NCBI RefSeq assembly: GCF_900149705.1
Contig: NZ_LT703001.1
Coordinates: 310,001 to 374,000 of the forward strand
Length of the DNA: 64,000 bases
Source: Sphingorhabdus sp. Alg231-15
GTDB taxonomy: Bacteria; Pseudomonadota; Alphaproteobacteria; Sphingomonadales; Sphingomonadaceae
Direction of reading: 5' to 3'
Shown here: one piece after another, positions 17,007 to 28,581 of the stretch
Numbering within the stretch: the first letter of the stretch is position 1
Layout: each line of letters begins with the position of its first letter
Program-made: the position numbers and the translations under genes
Notes under the pieces: generated by a model
Databases searched by the model: none
What the model was told of the DNA's origin: nothing
What the model saw: only the letters and a program-made list of their open reading frames with translations

Positions 17007-19033
17007 TGCCTAAAGTTACCGTAGATGGCGTAGAGCTTGAAGTTCCACAGGGCGCAACCGTGCTGCAGGCCGCTGAGCTTGCCGGTAAGGAAATCCCGCG
17101 TTTCTGTTATCATGAACGTCTGAGCATTGCGGGCAATTGCCGCATGTGTCTGGTCGAAGTAAAGCCGGGACCGCCGAAGCCGCAGGCGAGCTGTGCGCTA
17201 CCCGCCGCTGACGGTCAGGAAATCCGCACCGACAGCGAAATGGTCAAAAAGGCGCGTGAAGGGGTGATGGAATTTCTCCTTATCAACCATCCGCTGGATT
17301 GTCCGATTTGCGATCAGGGCGGTGAATGTGACCTGCAGGATCAGGCCATGGCCTATGGCAAAGGCGGATCGCGCTATGACGAGAACAAGCGCGCCGTAAC
17401 CGAAAAATATATGGGACCTGTGGTCAAGACGATCATGACCCGGTGTATCCATTGCACGCGTTGTGTTCGCTTCGCCGAAGAAGTGGCTGGCGTCGAAGAA
17501 ATCGGTGCAATTGGGCGCGGTGAAGGGATGGAGATTACCTCTTATCTCGAAGGCGCGGTGCACAGTGAGTTGAGCGGCAATGTTGTCGACCTTTGTCCCG
17601 TCGGTGCATTGACCAGCAAGCCTTATGCATTTGAAGCGCGCCCCTGGGAGCTGACCAAGACCATGGGCATTGATGTCATGGACGGCGTTGGCACCAATAT
17701 ACGCATCGATAGCCGCGGCCGCGAAGTGCTACGCTCTCTGCCGCGGGTCAATGACGATGTGAATGAGGAATGGGCGACCGACAAGACTCGCCATGCGATT
17801 GACGGCCTGATGAAGCGCCGTCTAGACCAGCCCTATATCCGGCAAGATGGCAAATTGGTTCCTGCGAGTTGGAACGCAGCGTTTGAAGCCATTGCGGCGG
17901 TCAAGGCAGGCAGTTCGGTAGCGGCCATTGCCGGTGATCTGGTGGATTGTGAAACCATGTACGCGACCAAGCGGCTGCTCAAATCCATGCGGTCTGAAAT
18001 GCTGGAAGGGCGTCAGACCGGCTTGTCCTATGACGTGTCAAATCTCGCTGCGGTGAACTTTAACACGACCATAGCGGGTATCGAGGAAGCCGACGTAATC
18101 GTGCTGGTCTCGACCAATCCGCGCTGGGAAGCCTCGCTGGTCAATACGCGTATCCGCAAGGCGGTGCGCAAGGGCGGCGCGAAAGTCTTTGGCATTGGTC
18201 CAGAAGCGGATCAAACCTATCCGGTCGAGTGGCTCGGTGATGATATGGGCTTGCTGGCTAAGCTTCCGAAAGCCGCAGCTGATGCCTTGAAAAATGCCGA
18301 GAAACCGGCACTTATTCTTGGCGGCGGGGCATTGAGTGTTGAGGGCGCGCATGGCGCGGCTTTGCAACTTGCTGCAAAATATAAGTTGGTCCGTGCCAAT
18401 GAAGATGGAAGCAGTTGGAATGGTTTCAATGTCCTGCATATAGGCGCTTCCCGCACAGGCGGTTTGATGCTGGGCTATGCGTATGACGGCGGCATCAAGG
18501 CCATTGCTGCGAAGAAACCAAAACTGCTCTTTTCGCTTGGCGCTGATGAAATGGATTACGTGCCTTTCGACAAAAGCTTCAAGGTCTATATCGGCCATCA
18601 TGGCGATGCCGGTGCGCATGCGGCGGACGTGATTTTGCCAGCGGCAGCCTATACCGAGAAAAACGGCACCTACGTTAATTTGGAAGGCCGAGTGCAGCGT
18701 TCCAACAAGGCGATTTTCGCTCCTGGCGATGCCCGCGAAGACTGGAGCATTTTGCGCGCTCTGTCTGATGTAATGGGCAAGACGCTGCCGTTTGACAGCT
18801 TTGAAGAGTTGTGCGGAAAAATGTACAAGGATCATCCGGCAATGGCTGACGAAGGCCTTGTCTCCTTTGACTGGGCACCGCCATCAGGATTGCCGGACAA
18901 GCCCAAAGGGCAGGGCGTGCACCCGATCAAGGACTTCTACCTAACCAACAGCATCGCCCGCGCCAGCGCTACGATGCAGCGTTGTTCGGCGGAATTACTG
19001 CACGGTGAAGATATGCTGGAGGCGGCAGAATGA
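17006..19033 (+). CDS. nuoG: NADH-quinone oxidoreductase subunit G
   Basis: Electron-wire subunit of the peripheral arm, 675 residues. The N-terminal ferredoxin domain has [15 protein letters not shown] plus ASCALPA ([2Fe-2S] N1b). Next come the His/Cys site [17 protein letters not shown] (N5), [12 protein letters not shown] and [11 protein letters not shown] (N4). The rest is the molybdopterin-oxidoreductase-like domain with no Mo ligand evident. Its end overlaps nuoH as ATGA. Confidence 0.96.
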   Translation: MPKVTVDGVELEVPQGATVLQAAELAGKEIPRFCYHERLSIAGNCRMCLVEVKPGPPKPQASCALPAADGQEIRTDSEMVKKAREGVMEFLLINHPLDCPICDQGGECDLQDQAMAYGKGGSRYDENKRAVTEKYMGPVVKTIMTRCIHCTRCVRFAEEVAGVEEIGAIGRGEGMEITSYLEGAVHSELSGNVVDLCPVGALTSKPYAFEARPWELTKTMGIDVMDGVGTNIRIDSRGREVLRSLPRVNDDVNEEWATDKTRHAIDGLMKRRLDQPYIRQDGKLVPASWNAAFEAIAAVKAGSSVAAIAGDLVDCETMYATKRLLKSMRSEMLEGRQTGLSYDVSNLAAVNFNTTIAGIEEADVIVLVSTNPRWEASLVNTRIRKAVRKGGAKVFGIGPEADQTYPVEWLGDDMGLLAKLPKAAADALKNAEKPALILGGGALSVEGAHGAALQLAAKYKLVRANEDGSSWNGFNVLHIGASRTGGLMLGYAYDGGIKAIAAKKPKLLFSLGADEMDYVPFDKSFKVYIGHHGDAGAHAADVILPAAAYTEKNGTYVNLEGRVQRSNKAIFAPGDAREDWSILRALSDVMGKTLPFDSFEELCGKMYKDHPAMADEGLVSFDWAPPSGLPDKPKGQGVHPIKDFYLTNSIARASATMQRCSAELLHGEDMLEAAE

Positions 19034-20073
19034 CCGAATATCTCCAATCCACTTTCTTGGGCCCTGAGATTGGCTGGTTGGTCGCCACTCTGGCGTTAAT
19101 CCTGCTTATCGCTTTGCCGCTGTTGCTGGCCGTGGCGATGATCATCTATGTGGATCGCAAGATTATTGCGGCCGTGGCGCTGCGTCGTGGTCCCAATGTC
19201 GTCGGGCCGTTCGGTTTGTTACAGAGTTTTGCCGATGGTTTGAAGGTATTCCTTCAGGAAACGATCATTCCATCCGGCGCCAATAAGGGGCTGTTCCTGC
19301 TGGCGCCGATCATTACCTTTACCGTGGCCTTGCTGGCGTGGGCCGTTATTCCGTTTAGCGAGGAAATGGTTCTCGCGAACATTAATATCGGTGTGCTTTA
19401 CATCCTCGCGATCAGCTCGCTGGGTGTCTATGGCGTAGTGATTTCTGGTTGGGCAAGTAACTCCAAATACCCGTTTTTCTCCGCTATGCGTGCCGCCGCG
19501 CAAATGATTTCTTATGAAGTTTCCATCGGCTTCATTCTGATTTCAGTGGTTCTTTTCGCAGGTACATTCAATCTGAATGATATTATCAAGGCCCAGGAAG
19601 GCCATATTTTCGGGACCATAAGCGCTTATGGTCTGAACCCATTGCTTTTCCCGATGGCCGTGATGTTTCTCATCAGTTCGATGGCGGAAACGGCACGTGC
19701 CCCGTTCGATCTGACCGAAGCCGAGAGTGAGTTGGTTGCAGGCTATCAGACCGAATATTCGTCCATGTCCTTCGCGCTGTTCTGGCTCGGGGAATATGCC
19801 AATATCCTGCTCATGTGTGCACTCAACGTCATCCTGTTCTGGGGTGGATGGTTGCCGCCGGTTGATTGGGAACCGCTTTATGCAGTGCCCGGCATCATCT
19901 GGTTGTTCCTGAAGATGTTCCTCATCTTCTTCATCTTCAGCTGGGCCTGGGCCACCGTCCCGCGTTATCGCTATGACCAGCTGATGCGCCTGGGCTGGAA
20001 AATCTTCCTGCCGATCAGCATTTTCTGGGTCGTCCTGGTTAGTGGTTATCTCATGGTCACGAGGTACGGGTGA
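19030..20073 (+). CDS. nuoH: NADH-quinone oxidoreductase subunit H
   Basis: Membrane subunit that forms the quinone entry chamber. The 347 residues have about eight helices and the conserved loops [61 protein letters not shown] and [13 protein letters not shown]. Length is standard. The stop overlaps a GTG (20070) that begins another unknown exported protein. Confidence 0.96.
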   Translation: MTEYLQSTFLGPEIGWLVATLALILLIALPLLLAVAMIIYVDRKIIAAVALRRGPNVVGPFGLLQSFADGLKVFLQETIIPSGANKGLFLLAPIITFTVALLAWAVIPFSEEMVLANINIGVLYILAISSLGVYGVVISGWASNSKYPFFSAMRAAAQMISYEVSIGFILISVVLFAGTFNLNDIIKAQEGHIFGTISAYGLNPLLFPMAVMFLISSMAETARAPFDLTEAESELVAGYQTEYSSMSFALFWLGEYANILLMCALNVILFWGGWLPPVDWEPLYAVPGIIWLFLKMFLIFFIFSWAWATVPRYRYDQLMRLGWKIFLPISIFWVVLVSGYLMVTRYG

Positions 20074-20624
20074 TGATCATGAGCGCTCTTGCCACCGCAG
20101 CCCTTTTGGGAACAGCCGCCACGTCGCTTGAAGGCTATGACTCCCAAAAACATCTGGATGCCACTTTCTACGACTGTAGCAGCTATGGCGGCGCGCAGTT
20201 TACAGAAACTAAGGGTCCGAAGAGCACGGATGAATTTGGTGACCGGAAAATGGGCATTCTGATCTGGTTTGAATTCGATAAAAGCGCCGAGACACCGAGT
20301 TACAGAGATATCCGTTGGAAGCATATGACCAACGCTCCCAAGGACATGTTCAACGATAGTGAAGGCAATTCCTTTTTCGAAGGTGAAAATAATGGCCAAT
20401 GGGTCATTGGTGCATTGTCGGATGGGCATATTGCCGATCACACGCATTGGGACAGAATCAGCTTCTATCATAAAGTGACGGATCAGCCGGTGGCGCTGAT
20501 GTCGGTCATTCAAGAGGAACGGGATCAAAACTCAAATATCCTGTTGGAGCGGGTTTACCATGTAAAATGCGATATTGCTGATGACGAAAACGCATTTAGA
20601 ATGTTTAGAGAGTTTGCCAAATGA
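20070..20624 (+). CDS. Exported protein of unknown function between nuoH and nuoI (unknown 5)
   Basis: 184 residues from GTG 20070, or 183 from the ATG at 20073. A short hydrophobic start (about residues 3-18) reads as a Sec signal, with cutting likely after the TAATS region. The mature part is rich in Asp, His and aromatic residues, is mostly strand-like, and has two cysteines (about 35 and 168). The stop overlaps nuoI as ATGA. Not recognised. With the gene at 16302 it makes two exported proteins coupled to complex I genes. Confidence 0.8.
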   Translation: MMIMSALATAALLGTAATSLEGYDSQKHLDATFYDCSSYGGAQFTETKGPKSTDEFGDRKMGILIWFEFDKSAETPSYRDIRWKHMTNAPKDMFNDSEGNSFFEGENNGQWVIGALSDGHIADHTHWDRISFYHKVTDQPVALMSVIQEERDQNSNILLERVYHVKCDIADDENAFRMFREFAK

Positions 20625-21106
20625 GCATCGCACAAACCATAAAGGCCTTCACGCTTTGGGAAATATTGAAAGCGCATGCTTTGACGCTGAAATATTTCTT
20701 CAAAAAGAAAAAGACGATCAACTATCCCTATGAGAAGAACCCGATTTCACCGCGGTTCCGTGGGGAGCATGTGTTGCGCCGTTATCCCAATGGCGAAGAA
20801 CGTTGCATTGCGTGCAAGCTTTGCGAAGCGGTTTGTCCGGCGCAGGCAATTACGATTGAAGCGGAGCCGCGCGAAGATGGCAGTCGCCGGACAACGCGCT
20901 ATGACATCGATATGACCAAATGCATTTACTGCGGTTTCTGTCAGGAAGCCTGTCCAGTCGATGCCGTGGTCGAAGGGCCGAATTTCGAATATTCGACCGA
21001 GACACGCGAAGAACTCATTTACGACAAGGCAAAATTGCTTGAAAATGGTGACAAATGGGAGCGAGCCATCGCGTCCAACCTTGCCGCCGATGCGCCCTAT
21101 CGTTAA
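20621..21106 (+). CDS. nuoI: NADH-quinone oxidoreductase subunit I
   Basis: The TYKY-type subunit with clusters N6a and N6b. The two ferredoxin motifs are [16 protein letters not shown] and [16 protein letters not shown]. The N-terminal helix has the family [28 protein letters not shown] stretch that lies against the membrane arm. 161 residues, as expected. It follows the unknown exported gene with a four-base overlap; a 41-base gap before nuoJ is the longest inside the operon. Confidence 0.96.
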   Translation: MSIAQTIKAFTLWEILKAHALTLKYFFKKKKTINYPYEKNPISPRFRGEHVLRRYPNGEERCIACKLCEAVCPAQAITIEAEPREDGSRRTTRYDIDMTKCIYCGFCQEACPVDAVVEGPNFEYSTETREELIYDKAKLLENGDKWERAIASNLAADAPYR

Positions 21107-21147
21107 GGCGCTGACAAGATTCTAAGGGGGTTGCGGAAACCGTAAAC

Positions 21148-21759
21148 ATGCAAATATTCGCTTTCTATCTATTCGCATCGATCGTGATCGCCAGTGGTGC
21201 GTTTTGCATCTTTGCGCGCAATCCCGTGCACAGTGTTTTGTGGCTGATTTTGGCGTTTTTCAATGCCGCGGGCTTGATGTTGCTGGTCGGCGCAGAGTTT
21301 ATCGCGGCCTTGCTGGTCATTGTCTATGTCGGCGCGGTCGCAGTTCTCTTCCTGTTCGTCGTGATGATGCTCGATATCGACTTTGCCGAATTACGGGCCG
21401 GCTTCATGAAAAACCTACCACTGGGTCTGTTGCTTGCGCTTGTATTGCTGGCCGAAATCATCTTCGGCATCGGCGCATGGAGTGCGGGCGGTATGGGCGA
21501 AGCAACTGCCGTAGTTGGGCCACCGGCAGGCGGACCTTCCAATATCGAAGCACTCGGCACTTTGCTCTACACCAAATATGTCTTTCTATTCGAAGCTGCT
21601 GGCCTTGTTCTGCTGGTCGCCATGGTCGGCGCGATTGTTCTGACCAACCGCAAGCGCGGGGGCGTCCGGATCCAGTCTATCCAGGAACAGGTGAGAAGGC
21701 GTCCTGAAGACGCGACACGCAATGAACAGCCTGAAGTCGGCAAGGGGGTCGAACTATGA
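21148..21759 (+). CDS. nuoJ: NADH-quinone oxidoreductase subunit J
   Basis: Membrane subunit with five helices and the conserved [28 protein letters not shown] stretch on helix 3, where a pi-bulge takes part in coupling. 203 residues, with a hydrophilic C-terminal tail of about 35. A GGGGG stretch lies before the ATG at 21148. The stop overlaps nuoK as ATGA. Confidence 0.95.
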   Translation: MQIFAFYLFASIVIASGAFCIFARNPVHSVLWLILAFFNAAGLMLLVGAEFIAALLVIVYVGAVAVLFLFVVMMLDIDFAELRAGFMKNLPLGLLLALVLLAEIIFGIGAWSAGGMGEATAVVGPPAGGPSNIEALGTLLYTKYVFLFEAAGLVLLVAMVGAIVLTNRKRGGVRIQSIQEQVRRRPEDATRNEQPEVGKGVEL

Positions 21760-22061
21760 TCGGCATTGAACATTATCTGGTGGTCAGTTCCATCCTGTTT
21801 GTGATGGGCATGTTGGGCATTTTCCTGAATCGCAAGAATATCATCATCATCCTGATGGCGATTGAGTTGATTTTGCTCTCGGTTAACTTGAACCTGGTCG
21901 CGTTCAGCGCATTTCTGGGTGACATGACCGGGCAGATATTTGCGATGTTCGTGCTGACCGTTGCTGCGGGTGAAGCAGCCATTGGACTTGCGATATTGGT
22001 TATTTATTTCCGTCAGCGCGGCACAATTGCCGTCGATGATGTCAATCGGATGAAGGGTTAG
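21756..22061 (+). CDS. nuoK: NADH-quinone oxidoreductase subunit K
   Basis: Small antiporter-like membrane subunit, 101 residues in three helices. The two conserved membrane glutamates are present, in [15 protein letters not shown] and in [15 protein letters not shown]. Four bases separate it from nuoL. Confidence 0.96.
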   Translation: MIGIEHYLVVSSILFVMGMLGIFLNRKNIIIILMAIELILLSVNLNLVAFSAFLGDMTGQIFAMFVLTVAAGEAAIGLAILVIYFRQRGTIAVDDVNRMKG

Positions 22062-22065
22062 GGAC

Positions 22066-24069
22066 TTGACGATCCAGCTTATCGTTTTCCTGCCCTTGCT
22101 GGCAGCTATAGTCGCAGGTTTTGGCAATCGCATGATTGGCAATGTGCCGGCGAAATTTGTCACGACCGCCGCTCTGTTCGCGTCCTGCGCGCTCAGTTGG
22201 CCGGTGTTTATCGACTATATCCTGTTGTCCCGCGCGGCCGAAGTGGTTCCGGTTCTGACATGGGTGCAGTCGGGCGATCTCAATTTTGAATGGGCATTGC
22301 GGGTCGATGCGCTGACCGCCGTCATGCTGGTTGTTGTGACGACGGTATCGGCTCTCGTCCATCTCTATAGCTGGGGCTATATGGATGAAGACCCCGACCA
22401 GCCACGCTTTTTCGCCTATTTGTCTCTCTTTACCTTCGCCATGTTGATGCTGGTGACGGCTGATAATCTGGTTCAGATGTTCTTTGGCTGGGAAGGGGTT
22501 GGCCTTGCGTCCTACCTTCTGATCGGCTTCTGGTTCAAGAAACCGTCGGCCAGTGCCGCCGCGATCAAAGCCTTTGTCGTCAACCGCGTTGGTGACCTCG
22601 GCTTCATGCTCGGTATCTTCGGAACCTTCCTGGTTTTTGGAACGGTATCCATTCCCGAAATCCTGGAAGCGGCTCCGGCAATGGCAGGCTCAACGATCAC
22701 CTTTGCCGGTATGCGGTTGGATACCATGACAATCCTCTGTCTGCTGTTGTTCGTCGGTGCGATGGGCAAATCTGCACAATTGGGACTCCATACCTGGCTG
22801 CCTGACGCGATGGAGGGGCCGACACCTGTTTCGGCGCTGATCCACGCGGCAACGATGGTGACCGCAGGTGTGTTCATGGTCTGCCGCCTGTCACCGATGT
22901 TCGAAACCAGCGAAGTTGCATTGGCGGTGGTCACTATAGTCGGCGCCTGTACAGCGATTTTTGCTGCGACGGTCGGTCTTGTCCAACATGATATCAAGCG
23001 CGTCATCGCCTATTCGACCTGTTCTCAGCTTGGTTATATGTTCTTTGCTGCCGGTGTTGGTGCCTATAGCGCTGCGATGTTCCATCTGTTCACTCACGCC
23101 TTCTTCAAGGCGCTGCTGTTCCTTGGCGCCGGATCGGTGATCCACGCGATGCATCACGAACAGGATATGCGCTATTATGGTGGACTGCGGAAAGAAATCC
23201 CGTTGACCTTCTGGGCTATGATGGCAGGTACGCTGGCGATTACAGGCGTTGGTATTGTTGGTCTCGGCGGCTTTGCAGGTTTCTATTCGAAAGACGCGAT
23301 TATCGAGGCGGCTTTTGCAAGCGGCTCAAGCACCGGCCAGTTCGCATTTGCCATTGGTGTGCTAGCGGCCTTGCTGACAAGCTTCTACAGCTGGCGCCTG
23401 ATGTTCCTGACTTTCTGGGGCACGCCGCGCTGGATCCAGTCCGAGCATATTCAGCATAGCGTTCACAAGACACCTGAAACGACTGATGATTCAACCGGCG
23501 GTTATCATCCGCATGAAAGTCCGATCTCTATGTTGATACCATTGGGTGTGCTCGGCCTTGGTGCGATTGCGGCAGGCTTTTTGTTCCACAACCAGTTTAT
23601 CGACGCGACCGAAGGCTTCCGCTTCTGGGCCGGAAGCTTAGCGTTTGATCGCCATCTGATGCACGAAATTCATGAAGTGCCGTTGTGGGTAAAGCTGGCC
23701 TCTACGGTTGCCATGCTCATTGGTCTGACCACAGCATTTCTGATGTACTTCCGCGGCACCGATCGCCCGGCACGTCTCGCTGCAACCTTCCAGCCGGTCT
23801 ATAATTTCTTCTTCAACAAATGGTATTTTGACGAGCTTTATGACCTGATCTTTGTTCGCCCGGCCTTCTGGTTTGGACGGCTGTTCTGGAAAGCCGGTGA
23901 CGAAGGCACAATTGATCGCTTTGGTCCCAATGGTGTCGCTGCTGTTGTTGCAAGCGGTGCAGGGGTCGCGAAGAGATTCCAGACCGGCTATCTCTATAGC
24001 TACGCGCTGGTCATGCTGCTGGGATTGGCGGCCGCGGTGACGTGGCTTATTGTGCGGGGGGCAAATTGA
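22066..24069 (+). CDS. nuoL: NADH-quinone oxidoreductase subunit L
   Basis: Distal proton-pumping subunit of the membrane arm, 667 residues from a TTG start at 22066 (behind AGGG). It shows the Mrp-antiporter core: [16 protein letters not shown] with the key Glu, the [33 protein letters not shown] stretch with the coupling Lys and His, and [21 protein letters not shown]. The long lateral helix and final anchor occupy the C-terminal 150 residues. The stop overlaps nuoM as ATGA. Confidence 0.95.
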   Translation: MTIQLIVFLPLLAAIVAGFGNRMIGNVPAKFVTTAALFASCALSWPVFIDYILLSRAAEVVPVLTWVQSGDLNFEWALRVDALTAVMLVVVTTVSALVHLYSWGYMDEDPDQPRFFAYLSLFTFAMLMLVTADNLVQMFFGWEGVGLASYLLIGFWFKKPSASAAAIKAFVVNRVGDLGFMLGIFGTFLVFGTVSIPEILEAAPAMAGSTITFAGMRLDTMTILCLLLFVGAMGKSAQLGLHTWLPDAMEGPTPVSALIHAATMVTAGVFMVCRLSPMFETSEVALAVVTIVGACTAIFAATVGLVQHDIKRVIAYSTCSQLGYMFFAAGVGAYSAAMFHLFTHAFFKALLFLGAGSVIHAMHHEQDMRYYGGLRKEIPLTFWAMMAGTLAITGVGIVGLGGFAGFYSKDAIIEAAFASGSSTGQFAFAIGVLAALLTSFYSWRLMFLTFWGTPRWIQSEHIQHSVHKTPETTDDSTGGYHPHESPISMLIPLGVLGLGAIAAGFLFHNQFIDATEGFRFWAGSLAFDRHLMHEIHEVPLWVKLASTVAMLIGLTTAFLMYFRGTDRPARLAATFQPVYNFFFNKWYFDELYDLIFVRPAFWFGRLFWKAGDEGTIDRFGPNGVAAVVASGAGVAKRFQTGYLYSYALVMLLGLAAAVTWLIVRGAN

Positions 24070-25619
24070 TGAACCAGCTTGATTTCCCGATCCTGTCGCT
24101 GATGATGGGCCTGCCGATGCTGGCCGCGATCATCTGTCTGTTTTTGAGCGCACATGCGGCCCGGTTGCTTGCGCTGGTAACGACTCTGGTGCTTTTCGTG
24201 CTTGGTGTGGTTTTGTGGGCCAACTACGATATCGGCGGTCCGCAATGGCAATATGTTGAGCGGGTCGAGATGTTCGGCAATTTTGCCTGGGCGCTTGGCA
24301 TCGACGGCATCTCGATGATGCTGATCATGCTCACGGTATTCCTGATGCCGATCTGTATCGGTGCGAGCTGGGAGTCGATCAAGGAACGTGTCGGCGAATA
24401 TATGGCCGCCTTCCTGTTCATGGAAGTGTTGATGATCGGAGTGTTTGCGGCGCAGGATATCTTCCTGTTCTACATCCTGTTCGAAGCGGGCCTGATCCCG
24501 ATGTATCTGATTATCGGTATCTGGGGCGGAACCAATCGGATCTACGCGAGTTACAAGTTCTTCCTCTACACATTGCTTGGCTCAGTCGTGATGCTCATCG
24601 CTATGCTGTGGATGGTGCAGGATGCCGGTACCAGCGATATCCCGACCTTGCTCAACTATGACTTTGCGCCCGAGGCACAAACCTGGCTCTGGCTCGCGTT
24701 TTTTGCCAGCTTTGCGGTCAAGATGCCGATGTGGCCGGTCCACACCTGGCTGCCTGATGCGCACGTTCAGGCGCCCACGGCGGGTTCCGTCATTCTGGCG
24801 GGCGTGTTGCTGAAAATGGGCGGCTATGGCTTCCTGCGTTTCTCGTTACCAATGTTCCCAGAGGCTTCAGAGCAGTTTATCTGGTTGATTTTCGGACTGT
24901 CGATGGTCGCTGTTGTCTACACGTCGTTGGTCGCCCTGGTGCAACAGGATATGAAGAAGCTGATCGCCTATTCATCGGTGGCCCATATGGCAATCGTGAC
25001 GTTGGGGCTTTTCGCTTTCAACCGTCAGGGCATTGAAGGCGCGATCATCGTTATGCTCAGCCACGGTCTGGTATCAGGCGCGCTCTTCCTGTGTGTCGGG
25101 GTGATCTACGACCGTCTGCATACAAGAGAAATTGACCGTTATGGCGGTCTTTCGATCAATATGCCGAAATATGCGCTTTTGTTCATGCTGTTTACGATGG
25201 CATCCATTGGCCTTCCCGGTACGAGCGGATTTGTCGGGGAGTTCCTGTCGCTGGTCGGCCTCTACAAAGTGAATAGCTGGGTCACGTTGGTAGCGACGAC
25301 CGGTATCATCTTAGGCGCTGGTTATATGCTGTATCTTTATCGCCGGGTGGCCTTTGGTGAACTTGTTCATGAGGACGTCAAGGCGATGCCGGATCTGACC
25401 GCGCGTGAGATGGCATTGCTCGCACCGATCGCCGCAGCGGTCATGTGGATGGGTGTTTATCCGGAGAGCTTTATGGCTCCGATCCGCGGTGATGTCGGAG
25501 CGCTGGTCGCTCGCATAGACCGTGCAGCGCCAGAGGGGGATGCGCATTTGAAAATGGGGCAGGTAAAAGCGGCACCCAAAGGCCTTGAGGCCGAAGCCGA
25601 TCATGGGGAGTCGCACTAA
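24069..25619 (+). CDS. nuoM: NADH-quinone oxidoreductase subunit M
   Basis: Antiporter-like subunit, 516 residues from ATG 24069. A longer frame from a GTG at 24042 lies in nuoL and is unlikely. Landmarks are [18 protein letters not shown] (key Glu), [31 protein letters not shown] and [16 protein letters not shown]. The C-terminal about 35 residues are hydrophilic. The stop overlaps nuoN by one base (TAATG). Confidence 0.96.
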   Translation: MNQLDFPILSLMMGLPMLAAIICLFLSAHAARLLALVTTLVLFVLGVVLWANYDIGGPQWQYVERVEMFGNFAWALGIDGISMMLIMLTVFLMPICIGASWESIKERVGEYMAAFLFMEVLMIGVFAAQDIFLFYILFEAGLIPMYLIIGIWGGTNRIYASYKFFLYTLLGSVVMLIAMLWMVQDAGTSDIPTLLNYDFAPEAQTWLWLAFFASFAVKMPMWPVHTWLPDAHVQAPTAGSVILAGVLLKMGGYGFLRFSLPMFPEASEQFIWLIFGLSMVAVVYTSLVALVQQDMKKLIAYSSVAHMAIVTLGLFAFNRQGIEGAIIVMLSHGLVSGALFLCVGVIYDRLHTREIDRYGGLSINMPKYALLFMLFTMASIGLPGTSGFVGEFLSLVGLYKVNSWVTLVATTGIILGAGYMLYLYRRVAFGELVHEDVKAMPDLTAREMALLAPIAAAVMWMGVYPESFMAPIRGDVGALVARIDRAAPEGDAHLKMGQVKAAPKGLEAEADHGESH

Positions 25620-27073
25620 TGGACTATAGACTTTCACTGATTTTCACGCTTCCCGAGATCATATTGTCGGTGAGCGGCATGATATTGCTGCTCATAGCGG
25701 CGTGGGGCGGTTTGAAGTCAGCACGCCTGATCAGCATATTGGCGGTTGTCGCTCTGTTTGGTTCTTCGGCTTATGCGTTTGAATTTCTGACCAATCCATC
25801 CTTTGAATTTGGTGGTGATGCTTTTTACGGCCTCTATCGGATGGATGGATTTGGCAGTTTCGCAAAGCTGCTCATCTATTTTGCGGCGATTGTTTCGCTG
25901 ATCATTGCACCGCGTTTCTTCAAGGATAGCGGTTCTTATCGTCCGGAATATCCGGTTCTGATCCTGTTCGCGACCGTGGGTATGGGCATGATGGTATCGG
26001 CCGTCGATATGATGACGCTTTATATCGGGCTGGAGCTTAACAGCCTGTCTGCTTATGTTTTGGCCAGTATTATTCGCAATGATGTGCGCTCTTCGGAAGC
26101 CGGTTTGAAATATTTCGTTCTGGGCTCTCTCGCCAGCGGGATGTTGCTGTTCGGTATTTCCCTGGTTTACGGTTTTGCCGGATCGACCAATTTCTCAGTC
26201 ATTGCTGATACGTTGACCGGTGACCTGGCAACCGGACCGCTGATTGGCGTGGTTCTGGTGCTCGCTGGACTTGCGTTCAAGATCAGTGCCGTTCCGTTCC
26301 ATATGTGGACGCCGGATGTGTATGAAGGCGCTCCAACGCCTGTCACCGCCTTTTTCGCAAGCGCGCCCAAAGTGGCTGCTATTGCGCTGACCGTCCGTGT
26401 GATCATTGACGCTTTTGGCGGACAGACATCAACATGGCAGCAGATCATCGTGTTCGTTGCTTTGGCATCCATCGTGCTCGGCGCGGTTGCGGCCATTGGT
26501 CAGCAGAATATCAAACGCCTGCTGGCCTATAGTTCGATCAACAATGTCGGCTTCCTGCTCATCGGTCTGGCTGCGGGAACGGCACAGGGTATCTCTGCAA
26601 TGCTATTCTACCTGATCATCTATGTCGTGATGACGCTGGGTAGCTTCATCTGCGTGATGGAAATGCGTGATGCAGAAGGCAAACCGCTTGAATCGCTTTC
26701 CAGTATGGCAGGGTTAGCGAAAACACGTCCGGCTCTCGCATGGGCAATGATGTTCTTCATGTTCTCTTTGGCCGGAATTCCACCACTTTTCGGCTTCTGG
26801 GGCAAGTTTTTGGTCTTCGATGCCGCCGTCGCCGCTGGCATGTTGCCACTGGCGGTGATCGGTATTGCCGCTTCGGTTATTGGCGCATTTTACTACATCA
26901 AAGTCGTCAAGATCATGTTCTTCGACGAATCTGCCAATGAAATCGTCCATACCGGGCATAAGACCGAAAATGCTTTAATCGCTATTTTGGCCACAGCTGT
27001 TTCGCCGCTTGGTTATTTGACGATCCCGCTTCTGGCCCCGGTTACAGCTACGGCAGCACAGGCTCTATTCTGA
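25619..27073 (+). CDS. nuoN: NADH-quinone oxidoreductase subunit N
   Basis: Third antiporter-like subunit, 484 residues. Seen are LYIGLELNSLSAYVLAS (key Glu), FKISAVPFHMWTPDVYEGAPTPVTAFFASAPKVA and GQQNIKRLLAYSSINNVGFLL. It closes the 14-gene set. The stop TGA (27071-27073) is part of CTGA, which seems to start the biotin ligase gene. Confidence 0.96.
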   Translation: MDYRLSLIFTLPEIILSVSGMILLLIAAWGGLKSARLISILAVVALFGSSAYAFEFLTNPSFEFGGDAFYGLYRMDGFGSFAKLLIYFAAIVSLIIAPRFFKDSGSYRPEYPVLILFATVGMGMMVSAVDMMTLYIGLELNSLSAYVLASIIRNDVRSSEAGLKYFVLGSLASGMLLFGISLVYGFAGSTNFSVIADTLTGDLATGPLIGVVLVLAGLAFKISAVPFHMWTPDVYEGAPTPVTAFFASAPKVAAIALTVRVIIDAFGGQTSTWQQIIVFVALASIVLGAVAAIGQQNIKRLLAYSSINNVGFLLIGLAAGTAQGISAMLFYLIIYVVMTLGSFICVMEMRDAEGKPLESLSSMAGLAKTRPALAWAMMFFMFSLAGIPPLFGFWGKFLVFDAAVAAGMLPLAVIGIAASVIGAFYYIKVVKIMFFDESANEIVHTGHKTENALIAILATAVSPLGYLTIPLLAPVTATAAQALF

Positions 27074-27786
27074 CCTTTCATATAGAAACGGTCGCTGAAA
27101 CCGCATCCACCAATGCGGACATGAAAGCGCGTGCCTTAAGCGGTGCAGAGGAAGGGCTTTGGCTCCGCGCCGAAAGACAAAGCGGCGGTGTCGGGCGACT
27201 GGGTCGCAAATGGGAGAGTCCCGAAGGCAATCTCTATTGCAGCACTTTAGTAGCTTGCCGCAGGGAAGATCCCGCACCTTCATCCCTGTCTTTCGTGGCA
27301 GCACTGGCCGTGCACAAGGCGATAAGTGCCTATCTTTCGCATCAGGATATACGGTTGAAATGGCCGAATGACATATTGGTTTCAGGCTCAAAAATTTGCG
27401 GTATTTTGCTAGAGAGATCAGCCAATGCGGTTGTTATTGGCATCGGGGTGAATATTGCAGTGGCCCCTGAGGTGGAGGGCCGCACGGTGACCAATCTTTA
27501 TCAGGAAGGCTCGGACACAAATCTGGCCCCTGCGCAATTCCTGGAAACACTGGCAAAGCTATTTGCCGATACGCTTGATAAATGGCGGAATCTGGGGTTG
27601 CCCGCGATTTTGAAAGAGTGGCAGCAATGTGCGCATCCTGTCGGAACACGCCTTTCGACCAGTGATGAAAAAGGTGAACGTCTGGAGGGTGAATTTGTCG
27701 GTCTGTCCGATGATGGCGCGCTACGCTTGAGAAAGCCGGACGGAGCGCTTATCGAGATACATGCCGGTGATGTTCATGTCGGTTAA
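27070..27786 (+). CDS. birA: Biotin--[acetyl-CoA-carboxylase] ligase, apparent CTG start
   Basis: Attaches biotin to carboxyl-carrier proteins. The frame has no ATG, GTG or TTG before 27121, but the family's substrate-binding segment (IETVAETASTNADM, with Ser-Thr-Asn) is encoded at 27082-27123. Starting at 27121 would remove it. The frame is open back through CTG 27070, which overlaps the nuoN stop as CTGA, the same coupling pattern as elsewhere in this operon; ATT 27067 is another possibility. Further motifs are RQSGGVGRLGRKWESPEGNLY, LKWPNDILV and KICGILLE. About 238 residues, catalytic and C-terminal domains only; no DNA-binding N-terminal domain. Confidence 0.85.
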   Translation: MTFHIETVAETASTNADMKARALSGAEEGLWLRAERQSGGVGRLGRKWESPEGNLYCSTLVACRREDPAPSSLSFVAALAVHKAISAYLSHQDIRLKWPNDILVSGSKICGILLERSANAVVIGIGVNIAVAPEVEGRTVTNLYQEGSDTNLAPAQFLETLAKLFADTLDKWRNLGLPAILKEWQQCAHPVGTRLSTSDEKGERLEGEFVGLSDDGALRLRKPDGALIEIHAGDVHVG

Positions 27787-27801
27787 AAGAAGGGATCACA
27801 C

Positions 27802-28581
27802 ATGCTGCTCGCGATAGATGCTGGCAATACCAATGTTGTATTCGCGCTTTTTGAAGGAGCGGAGATCAAGGCGCGTTGGCGTATTGCGACCGATCCACGG
27901 CGTACGGCGGATGAATATGTCGTCTGGCTTCGCCAACTGCTCGATTTGAACGGTTTGGGTATCGATGCGATCGATGCGGTGATCATCGGTACAGTGGTGC
28001 CTCGGGCGTTGCACAATCTGACCGTGTTGTCAGAGAAATATTTCGGCGTAACCCCGCTGGTTGCCGGTCGCGGCGACGCCGGATGGGGCGTGGCGTTGGA
28101 TGTGACCCAGCCGGATACCGTTGGTGCCGACCGGGTCCTGAACATCATTGCTGCCCATGAGAAATATAAGCAGGATGTCGTCATCATCGATTTTGGTACA
28201 GCAACCACCTTTGATGTGGCTGACTATGACGGTGCCTATAAGGGCGGCGTTATTGCGCCGGGTATCAACCTGTCGCTGGATGCACTGGTTGGCAAGACGG
28301 CCCAGCTTCCACGCATTGCACTGGAGGCACCAGATGACGAAAATGTCATCGGCAGAACCACCGAAAGCCAGATGCTGATTGGCATATTCTGGGGCTATAT
28401 CGGGATGATTGAAGGACTGGTTGAGCGCACAAAAGCGCAAATTGGCCGTCCGACAAAAGTCATCGCAACTGGTGGTCTTTCCATATTATTTGATGAACAT
28501 ACTGACGTATTTGATCATCTCGAGTCCGATCTTACCTTGCGCGGACTTCTATTCCTCTACCAGAGAGCAACTAACACCTAA
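27802..28581 (+). CDS. coaX: Type III pantothenate kinase
   Basis: First step of coenzyme A synthesis; the type III enzyme belongs to the ASKHA fold. The 259 residues show [13 protein letters not shown] (phosphate 1), [30 protein letters not shown] (catalytic Asp) and the C-terminal [12 protein letters not shown]. An AGAAGGGATC ribosome site precedes the ATG. It overlaps rnj by one base (TAATG). Confidence 0.95.
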   Translation: MLLAIDAGNTNVVFALFEGAEIKARWRIATDPRRTADEYVVWLRQLLDLNGLGIDAIDAVIIGTVVPRALHNLTVLSEKYFGVTPLVAGRGDAGWGVALDVTQPDTVGADRVLNIIAAHEKYKQDVVIIDFGTATTFDVADYDGAYKGGVIAPGINLSLDALVGKTAQLPRIALEAPDDENVIGRTTESQMLIGIFWGYIGMIEGLVERTKAQIGRPTKVIATGGLSILFDEHTDVFDHLESDLTLRGLLFLYQRATNT

